Source: Eukaryota sp. TZLM1-RC (Eukaryota > Metamonada: BaSk clade). From it: a stretch of DNA of 64,000 nucleotides. The stretch is taken from positions 744,001 through 808,000 of the forward strand of contig JAUPSS010000002.1 in the NCBI GenBank assembly GCA_040285825.1, in the 5' to 3' direction. Positions 40,751 through 50,439 of the stretch are shown here, in pieces. The position numbers and the translations under genes are program-made. Below the pieces are notes generated by a model. It did no database searches, was not told the origin of the DNA, and saw only the letters and a list, made by a program, of their open reading frames with translations. Within the stretch, counting starts at the first letter, position 1; the number at the start of each line of letters is the position of its first letter.

Positions 40751-40762
40751 AACTTTGAACAT
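40751..40762. repeat. Right target site duplication of retrotransposon copy 3
   Basis: AACTTTGAACAT, identical to 40327-40338. Confidence 0.85.
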
Positions 40763-41199
40763 CTTTTTATAAATCTTTGTTCGAGGATTTTGTCCCAGAA
40801 ATTTCAGACAAAATGAACTCATTGAATCTACAAACACCCTAGTTTAAACAAACAACTGAACAGCTGATGTGACTTACCACAACTTCATCAAATTTCACAT
40901 CAAATAACTATTTTTAGGAAAGAAAATGATTAAAGCAGGTCCAGTCTCCATTATAAATGTGTCTATTTAGCCTCTTGTGCATGTATTATTGTTTTGTGGA
41001 TGTAAGAAGTTGAAAATAAACATAATTTTAAAGTGACTGAAACTCAAAAATCAATCATTTCTGATTGTCTGTGCACCTTCTACTTCCAGTAAGGTCTGTG
41101 AAGTCATGGGCACGTGCCTGTTCTCTTCATCAATTCTTTAAGCAGCCAGTAAGTGATTATACTGATGCAGCTGACCAAAGTGACCTCCATGGCTCACCT

Positions 41200-42294
41200 C
41201 AGCAGTTTGCTGGCCAGAGTTTTTGCTGTGCGCTTCCCTGAAGACAGTCATTTCCTGACTCAGCATCAATTCTAGATCCAGTGTCTTGACTTTATGGCAG
41301 TCTCTAAGCCAAAAATCAGACAACCATTCAACAGGCCTGGCAAAGGCCATGTGTATGAGAAGCTCCAGCGAATCTCTACTTCATGGCCGTTTGCTGTCTT
41401 GTTCATGTCAAGAAAAGGTCGTAATCGTGCGGCCTACCCACAAGTAGGCATGTCCAACAACTAGTGGATGCAATGTGTCGCAAGCCAATTCTCTGCAAGC
41501 CAAGGTTGAACGGCCAAGACCTCGCCAGAAAACGAAAGCTACTGAGTGGCAGGCACCTGATGATGAAACGAAAATGGTGTTCTGGGTCATCGACTTCAAC
41601 CACTCAAATCTATGTGGTTCCAGCATTGAAACACGTGCAGGGCCGACCGTATCCAATATCTTCTTGGCACCAAAGCAACGAAAAATCAATCACTCCGCTC
41701 CACTGACCCACTCATCAATAGATGTTTATGACGTGCAGAAATTGAACCATTATCTGCTTGAAATATCAACTATCGGTGACTATAAGGACTATGAAGGTAA
41801 TAACGTGAGACGATCATTGCTAAAGCAGCAATTATATCTGAGTGCTCGAAAAGCATTGAGGAGAAACACATTTGAATTCTTTATAAGAAAACAGAAAAGA
41901 TTTAGCTCCATTATCAACAAAGTGAAAAAATTTGCAAACGGTCGAGAAGTAAAGGTGTGGTTTGGCAATGGAGGTGGTAGTACATCACGACAAAAAGTGA
42001 AAACACCCACATAAGGCGTTTCTCAAGTTGTTACAATGTTCATTTGCTAATGTGAAGATCGGAGATGAATATATGACATCTGCAAAGATGAACTGCTGCA
42101 AGATGCTACACCAAAAGATCTATCGAGAAGTTGATGGTGAAGTTAAAGTTCACAACGCCTAATTCAGTTGTCCGGAATGTAATCAAGTTTGGTCTAGAGA
42201 CATTTCTACATCACTAAATCAGCTAGAAATTGCAATTAGTGAGCACTACTATGGAACAAGACCAGAAGCGTTCCAGAGACCACAAAGAAACTAG
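41200..42294 (+). pseudogene. Fanzor relic, family 1, copy C
   Basis: A more complete but mutated family-1 copy. N-terminal remnant: KLQRISTSWPFAVLFMSRKG (about 41365). RuvC-I: MVFWVIDFNHSNLCGSS (41574 on), Asp kept. Then RRNTFEFFIRKQKRFSSIIN, GREVKVWFGNGGG and KVKTPT. One frame change follows near 42010. After it come GDEYMTSAKMNCCK (Glu, TS, CC), an in-frame TAA near 42162, then CPECNQVWSRDISTSLNQ (RuvC-III) and the conserved ending PEAFQRPQRN. It stops 171 bp before the Sfi1-like start codon in the same orientation. No copy-A-like right end could be recognised. Confidence 0.8.
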
Positions 42295-42465
42295 CTTCAA
42301 AGCTACGTATTGTTCTAGAGGAGAAATGGGCTCACTGAGATTGGTGGCCAATTATTCGAGGATTCTAGAACATCTGTGGACGATCTCTCCAAGGATCAAA
42401 GTTCTTGTAATAAGTTTGAATGATGCTTGAAGAAAGTATGGATTTCAAATAAAACTACAGACCTA

Positions 42466-45400
42466 ATGGACGATCTTGATGTCAGTAGAGCATCTGAGGT
42501 CTCGCACTACTTTGCACATGATGACTCTCTTTCGCTGGGTCAACTACTATCTCCACCAACACCTTACCATCATCAGCCACCTTTATCACGTTCCTTGCTC
42601 TCTTCTCCTGAAGAAGATGTTACCCAAACCATATCATTCTACAGAACTGCCCTCATTTTCCACTCCCATCGACTCTGTCGTCACTTCTTCCGTGAATGGT
42701 TAGCTGCCTCTGAAACCCAATCTAAGCAAGACTTTTACCTACTATCCGCTGCGTATAACCTCTACCGTTCAGCCTTACTCAGAAAAGGGTTGGCTGTGTT
42801 CTATTTCAACAGAAAGAAGCAAATTCTTCGTAAGACATCGAGGGCTCTTTTTGTGCATAGACTAGTAAGTAACTGTTTCTATTTATGGAAACATCATCAT
42901 CAATCAATCATGATTGAAAAGGAGAAAGCTTTACGGCAAGAACAGGCTGTTTTGTCAATTAATTTTTATGCTGAAGTTTTAAAAAGATTCTCTTTTCTGC
43001 AATGGAGGAAATCCTTTATTTTCAGTGAAAAGGTTTACTCAATTACTCACTTTACCAAAACTAAAATTTTAGGACGGTTTTTTATTTTGTTGGCTAAAAA
43101 TAGGTCTATTGAGGTCTATAAAAGAAATTTAATTCAAGGTGCCCAACGTTTTAGATTTAAAAAACTTTGGAACATGTATTTTAATGAATGGAAAAGGAGA
43201 GCTTTTATAATAGTTGCCTTGAGGAGAATCAATTCTGTATTATTTTATGACAATTTATCATTTTATTTCTCTGTTTTTTTAGAGAATGTAATTAATTCTC
43301 AAAAACTAGAAGAACAGTTAATTAATTTCAGGTCAGTTAAAAATACATTCCTTTTAGGTAGCTTTTTTCGCAATTGGTCCCTTAATACCACCAATAAGCT
43401 TTTGTTAAGAGTTTCCCAAAATCACTTTTTAAGGAAACTTAACTTGAAATACCTCGATAAATCCTTCTCTCCGTGGCTCAACAAAGCTAAGGCAAAGTCT
43501 GCTCTGAATAAGCACGTTGATTTTTTCTTTGCTAGAAGAGAAGTTATACTCATGAAAACCATGTTGAGTAGTTGGCGGTTTTCTCTTAAACTGGTTGGAT
43601 TAAACAACAATTCAAATGTAATTATGGAAAACAAAAACTTTGAGTTAATGTCCAACAGTTTTGTCTGTTGGTTCAACAATTACAAATACCAGAAATCTGC
43701 CAATTTGTTTAATCAAATTCTACTAAAAAGGAAATTTCTCCGTTTAATTTCTGAAAAATCTTTGATTTGGAGTCGAGTTGTTTCTTCAGCTCTACTGTTT
43801 AGTAGGAAAGTTAACCAAAAGATGCTACACAGGCATTTTTGTGGGTGGCATTGGGGTTTTTCTTTAACTCTTTCCAATAACAGATTAATGAAGTTATTCG
43901 ATAGAGATATCCAAAAATTTTACTTTGATAATTGGAAGTCTATTCTTTTTCAAGTTCATAATCAGACTCAAAACGCTCAGGAATTCTTTATTTTTTCCAA
44001 AAAACGTGATGCATTTACTCAACTTGTTAACACTTTTTCTTTTCTATGTGAACAACATGAGAGGGCACTACTTTGTTTTAACTCAAGTATTATTTCTAGA
44101 TTTTTGATTCGTTTTAAAAATTGTTATTTAATTTCAATTGAATTAAAATCTAGTTATTCAGTTTTCAAGTGTAATTTGGAAAACCGTATACTTCACCAAT
44201 GCTTTTCTCAGTGGTTGTTATCCCACAAGGTCGTTGGTTTTCAATTTTGTTTATTTGATGAAATAGTAAGTCAATGTTTTCAAAAGTTAAGAAATAATCT
44301 GCTCACAAGTCGTTGCAATCATTTTTCCAATCAAAAGTCAGGAATTTTGTTGAATTTTTCTCTCGACACGTGGAAAAAACGTGCTGATGATGTAATAATT
44401 GCTGACAATTTATATTTCAAAAAACATTTAAAAAATTTCCTTTTCAAATGGATGCAATTATTAATTAACAACATTGAAAAGAAGGAAGTTTCCAGAACTG
44501 TTGATTTAATGATTGAATACAGACTGAAAACCTTAAAATCAGCTTGTTTGGTTGCTTTGAAAAGAAACGCTGAAAAAAATAAAAGATTGCTCCCAATGGA
44601 ACGATACTTTGTAATCACCAATCAAAAAAGATTGATTAGTTCTTTGTTTATCAAGTGGTTTGGGCTTGGACAGGGCTCTAGATGTACAAAAGCCCTCACT
44701 ACTTTTAATTTTATCAAATCTTATTTTCGTGTTTGGCAACGTGGAACTGAAAAATCTATAAAGGTCAAGGATATTCAACAGCAAGTCACTTCATCAGATC
44801 AAAAAGCATTGATGGCTTATTGTTTTTCTGAGTGGAATTCCCAATTATCTAGCATAACTCGACTTTACCAAATTTTGGATCAATTCATTAATTCAAAGGC
44901 TATTGCCATGACTATTTATTCATTTAGAATGTGGAAACATGGATTCTTTACTAGGATTAAGTACAAAAGAGCAATGGCCATTTATTTAATGAATTTAAAG
45001 TTGAAATATTACTCTGGCTGGAAAGGTTTTGTTTTGTCTTGTCAAAATATGGAATTTAGAAGTACAAGATCATTACAATCAAAGTTGATCGATTTAAAAT
45101 CAACTGCCTTCACTAATTGGAAGATAAGGTCATTTCAAAAAACATCTGAACGAAATTTGATACAACGAAATCTTTATTTGTTGGGACAGTACTTTGTCCA
45201 ATGGAACTACAACCATCGTCTATTTGCATTTTCCCTGCACCTTGAAACTATGTACAACAGACATTTATGTGAAAATTTTTTAAAATTTTGGTTAATGGTT
45301 TGTGCTCTCAACTCAGTAGAACGAAATTTTAGAAATCAGAGTAATCAACTTTTGATTAGACAGTCATTTTGTGATTGGAAGGGATTTTACCTTCGAAATA

Positions 45401-46203
45401 AGTTTGATATCTTTATGAAACAGCACTATTTTTCTCTGTTCAAATCACAATTTGGCATCAAAGTGTATTTGTTTGAATTTCAAGAGCATTTAGCAAATAA
45501 TTCACTGCATAGAACCTTTTCTTTCTGGAAAACTGCTTTTTATGCTATGCTAATCACGAAAAACCACAATGTTTTCACGCTAAAGTCAAGTTTTAATCTA
45601 TGGAAAGCCAATTGGAACCACTTTTTAAAGAAACAACAAGTAAAAACCACTTTGCAAACTATTGCTGACAGATTTGCTTCTCTTACTCTTCAAAAAAATG
45701 TTTTTTATTATTGGATTGATTTAAAAAAGAAATTAATCAAGAGTTTAATGAAAAGATCTTTTAAAGCTTGGCGAAACACTCGTAAATTGAAGCATTATTA
45801 CCATTTGAAGGTACAAGAAGAATTTCAACGACGTTACGAGCACAGAGTTCTCAAATATATCTTTAAAGAAAATTGGCTTAAACCTTTAAGAGTAAAGAAA
45901 GTTACTTTTATTGTACAACAGAATCACCAAGAAAACACTCAGCATTGGTATTTTTCTTTGTGGGTGGACATGATGAATGAACGAAAAAGATATGCTCTTG
46001 CCAATGAGTATTATTTACGTAGAATTTCTTCACTACTTTTGTTCAACTGGAGAATATTGGTGCAAAAATCTAAAAGAACTTCTGTATTAAAGGACAAAAA
46101 AAGACGCCACTGGACCCCAAAGAAGCTCCGTGATTTAAGCTCAACTCCAGAACATTCTCCAAAACGAAAAGGAAAAGGACTTTCAATATCTGAGATTTTC
46201 TAA
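42466..46203 (+). CDS. Sfi1-like centrin-binding repeat protein (1,245 aa)
   Basis: Nearly the whole protein is a series of ~30-residue helical units with a conserved aromatic-x-x-Trp core: HFFREWLAAS, NCFYLWKHHH, FSFLQWRKSF, MYFNEWKRRA, SFFRNWSLN, TMLSSWRFSL, RHFCGWHWGF, QCFSQWLLS, YCFSEWNSQ, YSGWKGFV, SFCDWKGFY, SFKAWRNTRK, YFSLWVDM. This is the architecture of Sfi1, which binds one centrin per repeat and builds spindle-pole or basal-body filaments. The C-terminus is basic (HWTPKKLRDLSSTP). The frame is open from a TTG at 42427; I chose the ATG at 42466. No intron is needed. Confidence 0.88.
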   Translation: MDDLDVSRASEVSHYFAHDDSLSLGQLLSPPTPYHHQPPLSRSLLSSPEEDVTQTISFYRTALIFHSHRLCRHFFREWLAASETQSKQDFYLLSAAYNLYRSALLRKGLAVFYFNRKKQILRKTSRALFVHRLVSNCFYLWKHHHQSIMIEKEKALRQEQAVLSINFYAEVLKRFSFLQWRKSFIFSEKVYSITHFTKTKILGRFFILLAKNRSIEVYKRNLIQGAQRFRFKKLWNMYFNEWKRRAFIIVALRRINSVLFYDNLSFYFSVFLENVINSQKLEEQLINFRSVKNTFLLGSFFRNWSLNTTNKLLLRVSQNHFLRKLNLKYLDKSFSPWLNKAKAKSALNKHVDFFFARREVILMKTMLSSWRFSLKLVGLNNNSNVIMENKNFELMSNSFVCWFNNYKYQKSANLFNQILLKRKFLRLISEKSLIWSRVVSSALLFSRKVNQKMLHRHFCGWHWGFSLTLSNNRLMKLFDRDIQKFYFDNWKSILFQVHNQTQNAQEFFIFSKKRDAFTQLVNTFSFLCEQHERALLCFNSSIISRFLIRFKNCYLISIELKSSYSVFKCNLENRILHQCFSQWLLSHKVVGFQFCLFDEIVSQCFQKLRNNLLTSRCNHFSNQKSGILLNFSLDTWKKRADDVIIADNLYFKKHLKNFLFKWMQLLINNIEKKEVSRTVDLMIEYRLKTLKSACLVALKRNAEKNKRLLPMERYFVITNQKRLISSLFIKWFGLGQGSRCTKALTTFNFIKSYFRVWQRGTEKSIKVKDIQQQVTSSDQKALMAYCFSEWNSQLSSITRLYQILDQFINSKAIAMTIYSFRMWKHGFFTRIKYKRAMAIYLMNLKLKYYSGWKGFVLSCQNMEFRSTRSLQSKLIDLKSTAFTNWKIRSFQKTSERNLIQRNLYLLGQYFVQWNYNHRLFAFSLHLETMYNRHLCENFLKFWLMVCALNSVERNFRNQSNQLLIRQSFCDWKGFYLRNKFDIFMKQHYFSLFKSQFGIKVYLFEFQEHLANNSLHRTFSFWKTAFYAMLITKNHNVFTLKSSFNLWKANWNHFLKKQQVKTTLQTIADRFASLTLQKNVFYYWIDLKKKLIKSLMKRSFKAWRNTRKLKHYYHLKVQEEFQRRYEHRVLKYIFKENWLKPLRVKKVTFIVQQNHQENTQHWYFSLWVDMMNERKRYALANEYYLRRISSLLLFNWRILVQKSKRTSVLKDKKRRHWTPKKLRDLSSTPEHSPKRKGKGLSISEIF

Positions 46204-46314
46204 TAATCATTCATTAATTTATGATTTGCTGTTTTCGAATCAATTGATTGTAAAATAAAAACTATTGTACAACGATAAACATTTATTTCAAGAAAAAACA
46301 ATTTGCAAAAGAAT

Positions 46315-47610
46315 TTAGAAAAAACTCTTATAGTATTCATTACTATTATCAATGAGACATTGTCTGTAATCCTGATCAATCAAAAACCTCATTGCACAAC
46401 CATAAGCAAATCTTCTGGGGAAAATCAAGCTACTTCTGTGGTCAATATATCTATTCCAAGCACTTCTATCCTTAATCACCAGTTTTGTTAAGCTATCCAA
46501 AGACTTACTGGAAAGATTATCCAAATTGTAAAGAGATTTCAATGATGACTCCTTTTTCCAGACAGTTTTCTTTTCCTTATTGGCTAAGAATAGATCCAAA
46601 TAATACGTATCGATATCAACAATCTCTTCTTCATTATAAAAAACTACTTTAAAATTAGGATTGTTCATGTACACAGACGAAACAGCTCCTCCAATAAAAA
46701 TGGGACCTGTATTAGGGCTAATCAATCTGTAATCAGTGGCATGGATGTGGCCAAAGAACTGAGCGGCAATGTGAGATCCAAAAGTTTGAACTAGTTGAAG
46801 ATAACGTTCGGAAAAGAAATCTTGCCATTGTAGTCCATCATCATAGGCATTAGGGCCTAGAGTTAATGTGTCTATTTATAGTAACAAACCTGGGGCAATG
46901 TGACCGGCAATCAAAACAGATCTGCCTTCTGAATAAGTCCTTTTTAATTGTTTTTCCAACCACTGAAACTGGCCAAAGGGGTCAACATTAGACTTGTAAT
47001 TTGCAGAAGAAAAGAAGGAAAATGAATCCTTGTATGAAGGGGAGTACATATTGGTTGAAAGAACCAAGAATGTAAGTTTGGAGTTATTCAAATCAAATCT
47101 GTAAAATCCTTGCCGGGAAAACTCTTCAGCTGCCTTCTCGTTCTTCATAGCTGGCCCCCACACCTTGGAGAGTTCAAAGAGGTCGGGGGCAGTGTAACCG
47201 GGGTAAACATCGTTGTTACCAATGGTGGAGATTATTGGAACATGGGGGAATCTGGTTGTGATTTCCTTAGTAACATTGCGGACAAGATTCATGGATACAT
47301 CAGCAGAAGGAAGATCATGACTAGGCAAATCACCACCAACAAGGATGAATTCAGGGTCTGGGGCGAATCGTTTGGCAGCATCAAAGCAGGATTTGGCTAG
47401 TGGATAGGGAATATCACAACCCGGTCTTCCAAAGGTAGCTGCAACGTGTTCCGGGAGGGGTAAACGTTTTCTACACCAATCGCCTTCCTTTCCTGGCATT
47501 GAGTGGGTGAGGTAGAACGGATCCTGGTGAATGTCAGAAATAAATATAAAATACTTGGATGACGCAAATACAGAGGAGACAAGTAGAAGCAAGCATAGTG
47601 GTATGTTCAT
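46315..47610 (-). CDS. Acid sphingomyelinase-like phosphodiesterase, secreted (spliced)
   Basis: Exons 47610-46890 and 46856-46315 on the minus strand give 420 residues. A signal peptide (MNIPLCLLLLVSSVFA) precedes a calcineurin-like metallophosphoesterase with all metal motifs: ISDIHQDPF (DxH), VGGDLPSHD (GD), STIGNNDVYPGY (GN-D), IAGHIAPG (GH, at the splice site), and FFGHIHATDY (GHxH). Motif spacing and the GNNDVYP form fit the acid sphingomyelinase/SMPDL3/endopolyphosphatase branch. Glycosylation-type Asn residues are frequent. It probably acts on a phosphodiester in the endolysosome or outside the cell. The substrate is not deducible. The start follows a Fanzor stop codon by 51 bp. Confidence 0.9.
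46857..46889 (-). other. 33-nt spliceosomal intron in the phosphodiesterase gene
   Basis: Begins GTTTG and ends TTAACTCTAG on the minus strand. Splicing joins GCCCCAG to GCCCTAATGCC in phase, preserving the catalytic GH motif region and linking two frames that each hold half of the metal ligands. Confidence 0.92.
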
Positions 47611-47661
47611 TGTGGGAAAAACCAAAAATGCTACAGATTCACTGTAGTAAAAGACTATAAC

Positions 47662-48930
47662 TTAAGACCAATATGGAGGCCTATCACCAACACTATCCTC
47701 TACAAAATAATCTACAATTGCCTTGATGTTGTTACGATTCCATATCTTATCCTTTCCATCGCATTCTTCTCTACAAACTTCAGATTGACATCTTAACAAA
47801 ACATGTCATTTCACAGTAGGATATTTCTCTCTCATACATGGCCTAGGATTCACAACTTCAAGAAATACATTTACTGGGTTATAACAAGTTGGACACTTTG
47901 AAGATGTGTTTCTCTCATCAACTAAACATACTGTATAACCATTTCTCTTGAAGAAATTTCTCCATCCAACTCCTCTACTTGATCGATGATGCTTCAATTT
48001 CTTTCTCTTATAGCCATTGTCACCAAACATTAGGATAGTGTCTTCTTGCTTCCATTGCTTTTCACCCATTCTTTTTAATAACATAGCCTCTGTTTTCTGA
48101 TGATGGACATATCTTTGCATTTTTTGAATGCACCATATCATTAAACAGTAGTAATCAATTGTTAATTTCCAGTTTGTCAGCTTGGAAGCAACATAGGAAT
48201 AGAAATTATTATAAATAAAAGATTTTGATGATTCTTTTGATAATGTAGCTTCTGTTTCTTCCACTGTGATTCCATTTTGTAAAATGTACTCTTTCTTTTT
48301 CATTTTTCGAAGTTTTGGTGAACTCTCGATACCCTTGACTACTCCAATTATGTCAATCTCTGCCATTCATATTGTTTATGTCTTTTTAGTTGGTCTTTTT
48401 CATTTGGTTTGAATCTTTTTTGACTACAAAAATAAACTAAATCTCTTTTACCAGGGTCAATATGTACTTTGTGTTTTGATGATAGAAATTCAACATCCAA
48501 ATCATACAAATAGTTTTCAGTGGTTGCAGGCTTGAAGGACATGCCAATACAATCCTATCTTGCTAGCTCAATACAGGCTGCAAAATCATCAGTTTTAATG
48601 GTGTTGTTAAATTTGTAGCCTTTATTAGTAAATGGTCTATTAAATTCAAAAAAATATGACCAAAATAAATTTTGTTCTTCTGGACTCATACGTTGCATGT
48701 CAGCTATTGAATTCAACAGAACTCAAAATACCCCATAGTTCTTGGCTATCAACTTAAAATCCAGGAGTTTTATGACGTACGATTGGAATAGCATTAATTG
48801 TTTTTCCCTCAGCTTCTTCTATAAAATTATTAATTTTGATAGCTGATTTGATGAAAGATTGGGGATGTTGTTGCACAGTGGAAAGTAATGAATTAACTTC
48901 AATAGCCTGCTCCTCAAATTTAACTAATCA
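47662..48930 (-). pseudogene. Fanzor relic, family 3 (canonical Fanzor1-like), copy F
   Basis: Read along the minus strand with at least three frame breaks. INAIPIVRHKTPGF (about 48780) and a MSPEEQNLFWSYFFEF stretch cover the N-terminal lobe; KFNNTIKTDDFAACI is the beta-barrel strand; HKVHIDPGKRDLVYF is RuvC-I with its Asp (48470 region). GVVKGIESSPKLRKM, then QEDTILMFGDNGYKRK, LVDERNTSSKCPTC (RuvC-II Glu, TS, CPxC). An in-frame TGA follows at 47806, then RCQSEVCREECDGK and IWNRNNIKAI. Here the usual WNRDxNAxxNI is shortened, so the RuvC-III Asp is lost. It ends 51 bp before the phosphodiesterase ATG. Confidence 0.82.
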
Positions 48931-48945
48931 CAAAATTGCTAGAAA

Positions 48946-49348
48946 TCATTCACTATAAACATTGAAAATCGGAAAATGGTACTCTCCTTCATGTACATTA
49001 CTAAAAATAGCATCCATAAATAACCTATCCTCAGAAAACTCATCTTCAAGAACACTTTCATCCATAAACAATTCATTGACCATTCCATCTTCATAGTCTC
49101 TTTCAACAAGCAGACGCTGAAGCAACTTGCGATAGAACTTTGATTGCAACAAGTTGTAGGTCAGGTGTGGCTGCTCCATATACCATCCACCACTTGTATG
49201 CTAGCAGGGTTTTCGAACTTTCGATGACAATTGATCTATTGAAGATACCTTCCTTTATTTTGTACCGGGTGAACTCTTCGATTGCTTTAATTGATTGTGA
49301 ACCGTCATCTAAAATTTTTGGATAACGTGATTCAATGCATACCCACAT
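48946..49348 (-). pseudogene. hAT transposase C-terminal (dimerisation) fragment
   Basis: The minus strand reads IKEGIFNRSIVIESSKTLLA, then WWMVYGAATPDLQLVAIKVL and SQVASASAC. This is the signature of the hAT dimerisation domain (WW..YG...P.LQ.LAI..LSQ..SSSxCERNWS). The frame breaks right after SAC, and the expected ERNWS is lost. The following frame has an acidic tail (ELFMDESVLEDEFSEDRLF). N-terminal hAT fragments lie elsewhere (27.2 and 63.3 kb), but nothing shows they are from the same copy. Confidence 0.75.
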
Positions 49349-49510
49349 GATTTTATATCATTTTGTGGATGTGTTCATAAGTCAGAAGTAGGGTGATAAA
49401 GAGGTGAAACAAAACAAAGTGGTGTACTTGAAGATTGAGGATTGTATTTTTGTTATTTTGCATAATTTCTGTATTCAAAGAAGAATTGTTGAGATAAACC
49501 CGCAAATTTT

Positions 49511-50218
49511 TTGTTGAATGCTCAAAATAGTTGTTCATCTTGTTTAATTTCTCAAATTCCTCAAATATATGGTCTTCCTTTAGATGATACCACATTTTCT
49601 TGTACAATGGGCCTTCGATGTTTTATTTGGCCTAATAATGTTCCTCATAATTTGGTTTGCAAATGTGGATCAAAAACTCCTCCAAATCGTTTGTTTAACT
49701 CTAATCATTTTATTACTTTTCAATCAAAAGTCCATGATGCAGCTAGAGATCAGCTCTAGTGTATGTTTAAGTCTCACAGAATTGTCTCCTATTTGGAACC
49801 ATTACTTTCTCTTTTGGCTGATGAGGACACCTTGAATTCTTTTGATCGTAACAGAGGTGATGTAATGCTTGAAAAATCCGCTGTCTGTTGCCGAAAATTC
49901 TAAAATTGATGAATATAAAGCAATGTTGGTTTCCTTGAATGATGAATCACATACTCATTATGTCCTTTGTCCATATGCTTTTTCCTTACATGGTACGCTT
50001 GGACCACTTGCTTTATCTTTTTTGGATGATTTTGTTGAAACTGTAAAACAACGTACAGGAAGAATTTTTGACAAAACGTTTTGGCAGAACAGAATTGTAT
50101 TTTCATTTTTTAAAGGTGTTGTCTCGTTATTGTCTTCTGCTTTATTATCTCTTGGTCGCTTTTCGGAAGGAAAAACTTCCAGTCAATTTTTCTTGGCTCA
50201 TTTGGGATAAGAAGATTT
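49511..50218 (+). pseudogene. Retrotransposon endonuclease tail, diverged family
   Basis: The plus strand reads NSCSSCLISQIPQIYGLPLD, MGLRCFIWPNNVP, a degenerate knuckle (CKCGSKTPPNRLFNSNHF), FQSKVHDAARDQL, then a stop. A frame change leads to YVLCPYAFSLHGTLGPLALS, GRIFDKTFWQNRIVFSFFKG and ALLSLGRFSEG. AATAAA-like sequence follows at about 50260. The endonuclease core is partly lost (RGDVMLEK). Confidence 0.7.
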
Positions 50219-50439
50219 AGAATTTTAATTTTTGTATTTAGTTTTTGGAAAGTAATAAATTATAAATATAGAAAATTTGTTGGATACAAAGTGGTTAATT
50301 AAAATTCATGTTTTTCAAATAGCCCAAAGACACCAGATATTATGAATACTTCTAGATTGTTGACCCATTGTAATTGTTCCTCATTGCTAAATTTTTCAGG
50401 TCGTCTGCCTCCTTTTTCCTTATCTCGTTCATCTTTTGA

